Shown: positions 51,701-63,300 of the stretch, piece by piece
How positions within the stretch are numbered: the first letter of the stretch is position 1
Layout: each line of letters begins with the position of its first letter
DNA from: Anticarsia gemmatalis
Taxonomy: Eukaryota; Arthropoda; Insecta; Lepidoptera; Erebidae
Assembly: GCF_050436995.1 (NCBI RefSeq)
Contig: NC_134757.1
Coordinates: 1,686,501-1,750,500 of the forward strand
Length of the DNA stretch: 64,000 nt
Reading direction: 5' to 3'
Notes under the pieces: generated by a model
What the model saw: the letters and a program-made list of their open reading frames with translations, nothing else
The model's database searches: none
What the model was told of the DNA's origin: nothing
Made by a program: the position numbers and the translations under genes

Positions 51701-52454
51701 GCTTGGCGAGGCTCAGAATGTAATTATTTGCAGTGCTTGTTACCTCAAATTACTTACGTAATTAATTTTGACGTAGAATGTGTTAGACAATGAGTTTGCA
51801 AAAAAATATGAAATAATTTTTGCTTGTTTCAGAATGGGCTTTGTAACACAAATGCGATCTTTCGATACGATAATGTCGAGCTCGGGTACTTTCTTAATCT
51901 GAATAGAGTTTTACGTGTAGAAGTTGATTTTTCAACCCAAGCACTGGTAGGTACTAGTAAGTCCGACTACAATCGTGAACAATTCGATTTATGTTTGTGT
52001 GAAAGAAATTATTACCTTTTCTTTACTCTTTGCCGGCAAAGTATAGTCATTAACGGCTACATGAAGCTCGAAAAAAAACAAAGCTTAGGTGCTTATTACT
52101 CGATGTTTTTCCTTATTCATATCGCGTTTATATGCATTACTTTGTAAAGTGCTTACAAAGTCTGAAATGATACAGGAATTAAATGAAACGCGGAACACGT
52201 ATTCAATTTAAAACATAACGTCCGGCCATCAGAAAATCAGATTCCGCATTCGAGAACAATTCAACAATGTATTGTAAACATACATTTCACCTCGATGCCG
52301 CCATGTCGCGACGAAATTACAAGCTACGATTCTTTCTTTCACTTAACAAAACAATTACAACACCAGTAGCACAGTAGCAGATAGGCAATTTCTCCGGACA
52401 CAGTATTTTTTTGTGAATTCATTGACAAATAAACTTTCATTGGTAGTCGTATTC
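48796..52454. other. No gene recognised
   Basis: AT-rich DNA. The 107-codon frame at 51824-52147 follows a TTTCAG that could be an acceptor, but has no motif and no matching donor. A decayed repeat lies at 51290-51475 and a GC-richer unexplained piece at 51650-51720. Confidence 0.4.
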
Positions 52455-52530
52455 CGCGCACGGCGCATGCGCAGAACAAAGACCGCCATCTTGACTCATG
52501 CGCCCGTGACGCGGGTACCGATCATATGAA
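52455..52530. promoter_or_regulatory. Promoter-like CpG patch with NRF1-type and YY1-type sites
   Basis: GCGCATGCGC at 52463-52472 is the palindromic core bound by NRF1 (Ewg in flies). CCGCCATCTT at 52483-52492 is, on the other strand, AAGATGGCGG, the YY1/Pho-type initiator motif. A further CpG-rich run (GCGCCCGTGACGCGGG) follows from 52500. The pair within 30 bases is common in housekeeping promoters. It lies 1.9 kb before the HPS4 start codon and could drive a 5' non-coding exon of HPS4 or an unseen transcript on the minus strand. Confidence 0.4.
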
Positions 52531-52841
52531 ATTCTGAGGGAGTCAGCGAACTCTTACAAATTACGAAATTGTAAGATTTCTTGTAGAAATCAATCATGAT
52601 GATTGTGCGACATTTTTGATGTAGTGGGAGGAGCCATGGTGAAGTGGCGGCTACGCAGCATAGCTTGTTAGCTTGTCGTAACAGTTATGGATGGTAGCAA
52701 ATTACTTTATGTTACATACCTAACAATAAACATTTAAGATTATGAAATTTGTGCATTGTAATGTGCTTCCTAAGGCACGTAAAAATAATCTTGACTGTTA
52801 CGAATTAAGACAACAGCGACTTCAAATACCAAAATTTTTTA

Positions 52842-53050
52842 CTGCCTCCGTGGCGCAGTGGTTTAGGTCACCACGCCACTACCATCAGGAGGTCGTGGGT
52901 TCTTTTCCCACACGGGACAATTATTTGTGCGATCCACAAATAATTGTTTCGGGTCTGGTTGTACTTTGTGTCCGTGGTTGTATGTTTGTTAAAGTTCCCG
53001 CGAGACAAGAGCGATTCTTAGTGCGGGAGTTGTCTTTCATAAGAAAAAAA
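52842..53050 (+). mobile_element. tRNA-derived SINE, full-length copy
   Basis: Box A TGGCGCAGTGG lies at 52851-52861 and a box B-like GTGGGTTCTTTTCCC about 35 bases on. A tRNA-unrelated body follows with the small hairpin ATTATTTGTGCG...CACAAATAATT, GTTTCGGGTCTGGTTGTAC and GTGCGGGAGTTGTC, then an A-rich tail. The 103-codon frame over it is not a gene. Confidence 0.85.
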
Positions 53051-54180
53051 TAATAATACTGTACCTGCCAACTTAAATAGGTACCAAGCTAACCACTAGC
53101 CTCTGCGAAAAGAAAGCAGTACCTACTTAGTTTATAATTATGCGATTTTAGTTAACTATCTAATTAAAATTCTGTAATGTGTTTACTTCGGCCTAATGTC
53201 TCCTCGACGCGACCGGACGTACAGCGTAACATCAAACAAAGCCTCCGCCGGAACCGGATATTAAAATTGACTTTTCACGAACAGGTATTGCAAAAGTGCA
53301 AATAAATTATTTGAATATATTAACAGTTTCCGTCCTCAGGTACACCGTCCAAATTAAATAATAATGTTTTATTTTTTTATCTAATTTACATATAATTTCG
53401 AATGCATTATTAGGCACGCATATAAAATATTGAAAATGTCCCGTAACTATGGGTTTCATTCCCGTAATAACTCATACAAAAGAGCAGCATGCCGTGAAAA
53501 TATTTTTATATATAACGTCCCTTTAAAGAATTGGTTTGGTTTAGACATTTTGTTGCTCGCGAAAATCAACGTGATGTCCATAAATCCGTCCTGTTGTCCC
53601 AATGCAGTCACGAAGCAATAACTTATTAACAATTTACTACTGTTATCAATCTTTAGCGCGGCTTTCAGAATAGTAATGTTTTAAACAGGACGTTAATACT
53701 ACAAAGCGTTGGTGAAAAGTAGAATTTAATTAATGATAGATCTATATTTAATTTTACATTTTTACTCGGACAGATGAATCGTACCTATTCTGTGATGAAG
53801 ACGAAACCCTATGTAAAGTCACAGTACAGATTGAAGACTAGTTAAAACGAAACATAACAACAACGAACAAAATAAAACTAGTTTTTAACGTTATTCTATT
53901 TCGCATAAAGAGATTAGACTTCAAAATAATGGATCATTCGTGCAAATTTACCGCTAACGCCATCTTTTGCAGACTATTAAAACTATCTTAGCTAGGTGTT
54001 ACTAGATAAAGAAATCTATTATATCATAGATTCTTTTGTAATAAACATCATTCATGAAAATATCGTTTAGTTGAATTGAGAAATATTACATTTTTATTTT
54101 TACTTAACCCAGCAGCATTTTCTAACTTTTTACATCTCTATGATAGTCTATTATAGATCGTACGACTAAACTAGCAACAC

Positions 54181-54370
54181 CAAATAAATCAAGTGTCAAA
54201 AAGATATCATTGAGCACGGACGGCTGCTCATTAATTTTCAATAAAAATATGAAAATAAACGAAACGTATTAATCAATAACATTTTTATAATAACAGTACA
54301 ATTGCTTGCGTATGCAATGGTGTGAATAACATTGTTTTATTTGTGAAGTGGGACGAGAACACCGAGCAAA
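54181..54370 (+). promoter_or_regulatory. Presumed HPS4 proximal promoter and 5' UTR
   Basis: The stretch directly before the HPS4 start codon is AT-rich. I see no clear TATA box or initiator that would fix a transcription start. It is called only from its position. Confidence 0.3.
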
Positions 54371-54378
54371 ATGGCAAA
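54371..54378 (+). CDS. HPS4: HPS4 coding exon 1 (8 coding bases)
   Basis: ATGGCAAA is followed at once by the donor GTGAGT. The split codon AA|G joins exon 2 in phase 2 and gives MAKEMMIVFVYD. The exon's 5' untranslated start is not defined. If this exon were not used, ATG at 55326 or 55329 in exon 2 would give a protein shorter by 4 or 5 residues. Confidence 0.7.
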
Positions 54379-57300
54379 GTGAGTGAAAATTAAATTGTTT
54401 AGATTTTAAGTGGATTATTGGATTGTAATTCGATACAAACGTGTCGCCTACACAACTTTGCGGTTGATTTAACATACCTAATCGAATATCTAGTTACTAG
54501 CGCTTATAGCCTTTGAGAAATCAAACAATGTACGAATAGGATATGTTTTTTGTGATGTCCAGCTCTCGGTGTTGTGAAACCTTAGTTACCTTTCAAAATG
54601 AGTTAACTATAGACGCATTAATCATATGGTAATATAAAACGTAAAGATCTCAACAGATATTAAGACACAAAATGTTTCCAAACATGGTGTCAATCCTATT
54701 AGAATTAATTAGTTATATTTGTATCTTAAACGTAATGTAGACACATTAATTGTTTAATTAATGTTCAGTTATTGATAAAAACAGCTGATAGGAAACATAA
54801 ATAAATATGACACAGTTTTTTTATTTATAGTACTGTAATCAGTTGATATCTATTTTTATTTGTACCTAGTCAATAGACAATGGCTTTTTTCATAGCACTT
54901 GACAATTATATTTTAAACAATTAATACAGTACACTGTTATAATCACACTGCTATAAAATAACTCACTTATTTTTTACTTCTACAAAACTACCTATATGGA
55001 ATAGATCTCCATAAGAAATTGTCATAGACTACCAAGATACAAATATAATGTAAAATTAAGATTACATTTAGGTATATATCAACAACACAAAAATACCTAT
55101 TATCTTGAAAACATATTAGAAAGAAATTCTCTACTCATTAAACCTTACTTGATAGCTTTTCCCTTAAAAAACAGTGCCAGATTAAACTTACATTACTATA
55201 TAACATTAAAAAAAATCCTCTCCCAGCTGCAAGAAAGATATTTTATTATTTTATGGCTTTATAAATAAAACCTTATTGTTATTATTAAACAACTAGTCTA
55301 ACAATATTGTTTTTGGTACAGGGAAATGATGATAGTGTTTGTCTATGACACCATGTGCTGTACAGCGGAGGAAGATGATCCGGTTGATGCAGTGCTCTAC
55401 TTCCATCCTGGCTGGGTGTCTGACACACAGAGACATGCGCTGGCCGGACAGGTGAGTCTTACTGAATGCATTGTGATTACTTTCATCCATACTTATCTGT
55501 ACTAATATTATAAAGCTGAAGAGTTTGTTTGTCTGTTTGAACGCGCTAATCTCAGGAACTACTGGTTCGATTTGGAAAAATCTTTCACTGTTAGATAGCC
55601 CATTTATTGCGGAAGGCTATTAGCTTTATATCATCAAGCTATGACCAATAGGAGCAGAGTACCAGTAAAAAATGTTACAAAAATGGGGAAAATTATGACC
55701 CATTCTCTCTTATGCGACGCAAGCGAAGTTGCGCGGCTCAGCTATAGTAGTATATCATAATTAGATAACATTAAATGTGTGAGTACTTTCTGCCTTTTGT
55801 ACATTTACTTACCTCATTGATTGTTATTTTTGTATCTAGAAGTTGTATTTTCAAAAAATCATTTGTTATTTCATGGCGAATTGATAGTTCATCAAATAGC
55901 ATGTCATTCAAACTTTACACATCTAAACATATAGTTCCAATAAGATTCTTACAGTAAATAATCTCATGCTATAAAAATCTATTCCCCATAACAACAGAAT
56001 TATAAACATCATCTAACACCTACATACTGCAGACTCACCTATGTATAATCACCTACAGCTTGCATATCTTTAAACTGAATATGAGAATCTATAATCCAAA
56101 AATAATTCAACACATGGAAAGTCTATATTGAGTTTGTAACAGCAATAAAAACCTTCATTGTGTTACCTTTCCTTCCTTCAATTCATATCTTTATCATATT
56201 CACAATCTAATTTGTCCCACCGCAATGCCAATTTATATTGCCAGTCTTATGTATCATGCCAACTTGGTAGATACGTTTTTTACACTCACAAAACAAGTTA
56301 TGGAAGTATGTAAATTAGAAGCTTGATGTCTATCAATTAGTTGTGTAACATAATGCATATTTAATGTTATTTCTATTGCCTTGGAAACTGGTCGACGTAA
56401 ACGTAAATACGATGTCATGGAATATTTTGGTCTGTCGTATATTTTCGGGAGTTTAGTCTTATTACGGGTAGGCTATTGACTAGAAAACGTCTAGGCTTGA
56501 CGGTCGTAATTGTTACAATGGTTACAATTTTGTTAAAATATTATGTGCTCGTAGTATTTCAGACTGCCTCAGTGGCGCAGTAGTTAAGGTCACCACGCCG
56601 CTACCATTACGTCGGGAGGTCGTGGGTTCGATTCCCACACGAAAAATTATTTGTGCGGTTCACAAATAATTATTTCGGGTCTAGTTGTGCCTTGCCTCGT
56701 GTCCCTTGTTTGTATGTTTGTACACAAGAGCAATTCTTAGTGCGGTAGTTGTCAAAAAAAAAAAGAATGAAAGAAAGAAAGAATGGTTACCAAATAGAAA
56801 GTACAAAACAGCAGAATATTGTAGCGTCTCTTAAAAAGACTTTCATATAAAACGTAAGAAAGGCTCGTGAATCGCGATGATACATGATGCAAACAGGAAG
56901 GGACGCGGAAAGGAAGTCTATAAAAGACACCACTTTTTTTGCATTATTTTCGTCCTAAGTAGAGCTTTTAGCTTGCATTATTTCACACTGATGATCCAGT
57001 TATATCTTCAACGTAACTAAAAGCTCAAAGGTTTTGTTTAAGTATTATAGTAGGACAGCAAAGCGATACATGGAATTTCGTTGAAATTCCACCTGTCAAT
57101 CGTGAGTCCGATTTCATAATCATTGGATTGAACTATCATCACTTAAGTTATTAGAGTTTTCAACTCGATCCTTCCTCTATCACGGATATGGTTTATGTGT
57201 AGGTATTAATGCAAATTAAGTTAATTTCAGTCCATGTCGAATTGTCAAATAAGCGCTGCGTGTGGCTAATGGGAAATTGGAAAATAACAGCAATGTATCG

Positions 57301-60300
57301 TGACGCAATTGCTTAATTTCCCAGAAGTTTAAATACGCCCACATTTTGCTTATTAGGTATAATTTATATTACACTTAATTATATTAAAGATAATCCAATT
57401 AGTCTTTAGTAGTCGTAATAAATATTAATTATCAATAACCAGATACTGGCAATATTACGAACACTAGAACGAAACAGTTCCCTTTTCAGAAATGAACACC
57501 TGAATTTGCGCAGTCGTTCTTGAAATTTTTCTTAGAAATACATTTTACTTACAACAGGGGCCGAAACAAGTTCCATGGTCGAAAATACTGATTTTACTGA
57601 CCAAAAATTAAAAAGTACTGACCAAATACTGACCATTTTCAAATCGTTTTTTGGGTGAATGGTGTGAAATATAAAGCTTATTTTCAGTTATTGGCCTCCA
57701 CCATCCCCATAGCCAACCAGCACCGCCTTTTTTATTGTGTAAATGACTCCAATAACTCTAAGGGTCCGCGCAAACGGGCCACCGACCACAGCCACTGGTG
57801 GCCAGCGACACCCACTTAACACGTTTTTCCATATATTTTGTATAGACACACCGCACACGTGTAGCCGGTGGCGGCCACTCGCTATCCATGTGATGCTTCA
57901 ATACAAACGTAGAGCATCCACATATACACAGTATCTACAGCAGCCCTGAGATATCATCACTGGGCAAATCGAAAGTGTAAGATTGGCCAACAGCAGGGGA
58001 AAACCAAAAAAATAATTGAGTTTGGAAAAATACTGACAATACTGACCGATTTTCAAAAGTACTGACTTTTACTGACCAGGTCCAAAAATACTGACTTTTA
58101 CTGACTTTACTGACCTGTTTCGGCCCCTGTTACAATTATGAGAGTCTAATATTGAATAATACACTCGGATATTGTGAACAATATCGATAACAAAGCAATA
58201 AAACTCCGTCAACTTCCAAACGTACGAAGTAGATGCATAATAAGTAGGTACCTTTAGTACCTTTTTATAGTGTTACATCTATATCTAGCTTACTACAATC
58301 GGCCCGATTCTGTTGCGTTTCTATTGTTTAACCGGTGAACTGATGAATGGGTATAATATAATATAGGTACCTCTAGATTTGGTAGATACTTGGGTAATAT
58401 AATTCAAGGTCAATACATTTACTTGTCTGAGTTTTTTACAACCTATGCCTAGTTTGTAAAAAACACATACATTTAACACGGCCAGTTCTGTGCTTAGTTT
58501 ATTTAGAATATCCTTTTCAAATAATAAGTTATTCCCATTATTGGACCGCTACTAGGCAAGGGTGTCCTCGCGGAATGAGGAAGAGGTTAGGCATTGTGTC
58601 CGCCACGGTGGCGAAGTGCAGATTTGGTTCTTCGTAAAATAAAACTACATTTACTTAACGAAATTCCTATTTTATCGACTTTAACGTTACATTAGCAAAA
58701 GGAAAGATCAAAACTGACTGTTCCATTCACAAAGTTCGTTTCCTAACAAACTAATTGGATCACGATACCAGTGTCGTATTAATAATTCATAACGAGGCGC
58801 TCTCAGACCCAAATACCGCGGCAGTAATTACAAGTCAGGTTGAGTGGAAAACGGCTATAATCTGCACACTTTACAGACATCTGTTATGCTGATTATTAAC
58901 TAAGCAGACAACCTTTGCATTTATCAATGCAGTAGCAATGTAATTTGGTTTGTTTGTTGTATATTTTAGAGCAAATGTACAGTTAAAATAAAGTTATAGT
59001 CTCATGACAGTTACGTTTTATTATATTACTAGCTTTTTAGAGATCTATTAAGTGATCAGCAGGTATGTCATAAATGCAAACATACAGTCATCAACGGCTA
59101 ATTACATGAAGGCTCGGAAAAAAATATCAACGAAACTAACAACCAAGAACGAATCGCCGAATGCCAATCAACAGTGGAGCTTAGTTATTTAGTAAATAGC
59201 AGCGAATATAAAATGATAACTTTATGAAATCAGCTAGTGTAGATATAGAATACTCCACCTTAGCGTTCGTGTCGGAATGAATATCGCGCCACCGTTCGCA
59301 AATGGACGATGGTTGTCCAATTGTAATTATATTAGTGTTAATATACCTCTGTGCCCTGGAAACCGCGATAACGTAGGTTTATAGGACTGTCACATTCAAT
59401 TAGTTTTGTCTACATTATTGTAAAACGTGAAGGTATAATCCATAGAATCAATACAAATATTCCAGGTCGATTCTTTCATTACTAAAAAACAAAACCGTTT
59501 TCTATAACAAATTGATTCTTTTTTAGCAAATATCTCAATAAATATTCTTAAACTGCGGAGTGCGGAGTCTCTAAGTGAAACCCACTTAAGTCTGTAACTA
59601 GACTATACACGGATTATCCAGATAATCTATTTACCGGCTTCAAGTGAAACGAAATTGCTAATTGAATCACCAAAGAGCTTTTTGTTTGAACACACTAATC
59701 TCTGAAACTGCCGGCGTGATTCGGAAAACCTTTTTGAATATGTAAGCAGCATTACCAGCCGTTCCGATTATTCAGCCTCATTTCTCTCGCGGGATTTCTT
59801 CTGTTCTGCTTTACGACGATTAGGTGCCTTTTCGTATCTTTTAGGATATGGCCAGTGGGGTGTGGTGCACATACACACGCGACGAGAATTTTGTAAAAAA
59901 AGATCAAAGATCTCGTCTTTGGGCTTCACTTTTTAAGTAGGTACATTAATATATTTTTATCTTGCTTTCAAAGTAAGAATCCCACTGTTGTTACGTAAAA
60001 AATCTGGCAAATATTAACGACAGCCATATCGGCTTTAGGATGGGAAAATGAGTACGGGAGCGGCATGAAATAAAAGTTAAAACTCACGTGTTCCATTTAA
60101 AAATGAGATAAGATGTGATCTTACCGGTTTTTGTCATTATATCATTAAATAGTACCTAACTTTATTAGGTGTTTATCCTTGACATTTAAATTATATTTAC
60201 GGATAGATACATTAAACTCTTGGTTATTTTTTTCTAGCATTGTTATCAAGATGTTTTATTTTTATAAGTTACGATGTTCTAAATAGATGATTTGTTTCAG

Positions 60301-63300
60301 GTTGTTGGTGTTGCACACTGCATCAAGACCCTTTTGTCTCAACCGGTAGCCATCACACTACAGAGTGGCAAGTTCATTCTTCGGGAGTACGGAAGATATG
60401 TTCTGGTAAGTGACAAGTGTCCCATTGACCCACATTTCGTATTTTTAAAATATATTTAGACATCCTAGTCGTTTTTCCAATCCAGAATTCCCATCTCGGA
60501 ATTTTGTTTGACCTAAAAAAGTCGAAATCTTAAAACGGATCTTTATGGCACTTTATGTATACAGGCATATTAAAAAAAGACCTCTATAATGATAATGTAG
60601 ATGAGTCAATGTTTTGCAACATACAACAAAACTCCAACTATCCAAACGACAAAACGACCGAAATACACATACCGTTTCTTTCTACCAGGCCATAGGCAGC
60701 GATAGAAACATTCCGGACTGGGTGCTGAAGAACCGAGCGAACTTGCTGACGTCCATGATCAAGGTGTACCACGGCGACCTGCAGGTCCTCGCGGGACAGA
60801 TGGATGACCAGCGACGCTTGTCCGAGAAGCTGTACCAGGTGTTTGAAACCTACCTGCCAGTGCTGCAGTATGGCTGCCATATCTTTCAGAGGGTGCCAAT
60901 GTTGAGCTTGCCTAAGGTAAGAACGATTTATAGACATCTGGAACTGTTATTTCCGTGATAAAAATCGAAGGAGACGAATGAAACTATTGTTGAAAATTCC
61001 AAGTTCTTGGATCTTTCATACAACTTCATTAAGAGTTTCCATATATACCTAAATATTTTATGAATTCATAAAAACTATGGTAGAAAGACATTAAAGAGAC
61101 GATATACAAAAATAGTGAAAAAACAGGGGACATGTCTACGAAAATATTAAAACACTGATAAAAATAGTAAGTAATTATTATGGTGTAAGTTCTATCAAAT
61201 TTTTGCGAACAACTTATCAAAAACATATCCGATGGATGATAATTGTAGTAAATCATAATCTTGTACCACACTATGAGGTCATTGGAACTCCTACTCCGGT
61301 GATAAGCGCGATATCCTCGAGTGTTTACGGTCCGTTATCGCAGGTACGAGGCGTCCTTAAGTAAAACTTGTAGACTACCTACTGTGTCAATATAGCAATC
61401 TAGTTCTTATCGGTTGACACAACAATAGTCGTATGAGTCATTACGAGGCACATACGCTATTTTAAAGTACACACATTTCATAGTATAAAGCCATTTTCGA
61501 TTTTTTTATAGTAATGGATATTTTTTTTTTGTTTTTTTAAACTATCTAAGTAAATATTAAATATGTCGAAACTATCTAAGTAACTAGGTATTTTTGTGTC
61601 GAAGCAATAATTTCTGTACAAAAATACCTAGTTGCAGAGATGGTTTGTTATGTACGTATGAATTGACAACGTATACGTGCGTGCACTTGCCCGTTCATAT
61701 CACTTGACATAAACCCTAGTTTGAATAAGACCTAATAATGCAAGACGAGAGTTTGTAAGGCGCTATCACGATTGTTTAACCACCAAATTCCAGCTTTTAA
61801 TACGCATTAGTACACAATAAGAGCAATATTTTGATTTTATTTTCATTCCCTTTAACACCAATTCAGTCCTTTTTTGTCAAATAGACTTACACCGTCCATA
61901 ATCGTTACAAAAATACCCTAAAAATAACCTAGCGTATAGTTTCAGTCGTTACCCCAAGCTACTGATACTCAGTATAAAGTATAATGTCACAATATTCGTT
62001 GCACTTTGCAGTGTATTGTGTATTCATGAGATTGCCGTTGTTTCAGAGTGCCACGTCCATTTATATGGAGTCTATGCAGATATTGGAGCACTGCAGGAAA
62101 AGTAAAGGAGTTTTGGGTGGAGTGGTGCTTTATAATAACAAGTATGTTTATTGTACCTACGTTGTAAACTAGGTTATGCAGAATGATTGCTGCTACAGAC
62201 ATTTGTGCTTTATTTTAATTTTGAATCGTAACTGTATTAGAACTGTTCTGAGACCACCGCTTTTATAGGTTAAGGCATTTAAAAAGTCATTTGGCAATCT
62301 CCTCCTCGAATAGGTTAATTTATTTCCTTTTATTTAAGTTCCAGACATGAACTTGCCTTTAACTGCTTTTCACGCTACAAAAGACACATTTATCCTTGTA
62401 AAATATACAAAAGTAAAAACTGTGGATTTTAAACTCTCGCGACTTGTACACATAATATTATAATGTAACGGGTCTTAAACGCGATTCTAACCTTTAATTT
62501 TTTTTTATCGTGTTGTAAAACAACATTGTTTCTTATTTTTCAGAATTATCTCCACGCAGCTCCCACCAGGGTTAACGTCCTACCTTACAGTTGTGGACCC
62601 TTATCGGATAAAATCCCCAGCGGAGACCTTGGAAACGGAAACTCCACTACCACTGGGCGCTCAGCTCCTGGTGGTGTACGTGGGCAGGAAGGTATACCAC
62701 AACCTTAAGAAACAAGTGGAAAAGCTGCAGGAGTTCCATCAGAATGGAGATGATATGATCGCTAAGTTTAAAAAGGTAAGGGAATTTTTAGTCATTTTGT
62801 TGAAAAATTGTTATTCTGAGTAAGGGACTACTCACATTATTTCAGTTCCATTCGTCCGCGTTTCACTGAACGATTGCTTAAATTTATTCAGCTGAAGAGG
62901 AGAGTAGTCCCTAAGAGTTTCAAAATTTTGCTGTTCATGAACGAAACTATGCCTAAGCTCGATTTGTACTTGGTCTACATCTGCTCCGGTTTTGCAAGAT
63001 TTTTCATGTAGTCTTTTAGCAAAGATTAAATGATGCTATTTATTTTTGGAAACACTTATATTTTTATAATCCACCGTATAATCTTAAAAGATACTGATTC
63101 CTAAACATTAAGAGGCCGTATTATAAACAACGTTCTCTCTTTTCCCAGAACCAAGAAGTGGAACGCGAGAAACTGCGTGAGTTCCCTCAAACTGGCATGA
63201 AGAGGGACAAATCACTTTTATTCACCGCTGTCCCAGAGGAAGACCACACCATGATATCTCCTCCTAGCAGAGAAGAACGACCTGCTGACTCAGAACGAAA

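Larger units (their letters stand above)
55452..60300 (+). other. HPS4 intron 2, loaded with transposon copies
   Basis: This 4.85-kb intron is much longer than the others (283 to 1130 bases). It holds a Helitron copy starting 45 bases after the donor, a tRNA-derived SINE with A tail, the 575-bp hAT-like element, a repeat fragment at 58540 and a short Helitron-like fragment near 59670-59740. These account for over 1.2 kb of its length. Confidence 0.85.

Noticed and set aside
51824..52147. 107-codon frame after TTTCAG as a possible exon
   Set aside because: No downstream donor or recognisable motif, and codon use follows the AT background.
52742..53053. 103-codon frame
   Set aside because: Most of it is the tRNA-derived SINE at 52842 with its A/B boxes.
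60638..60937. 99-codon frame on the opposite strand
   Set aside because: It is the shadow of HPS4 exon 4.
60614..60958. 114-codon frame taken as a single-exon gene
   Set aside because: Its middle is HPS4 exon 4 (60689-60916); the ends run into intron past clear acceptor and donor sites.
62526..62708. 60-codon proline/glycine-rich frame
   Set aside because: It overlaps HPS4 exon 6 in another frame; the exon 6 frame carries the conserved ISTQLPPGLT.
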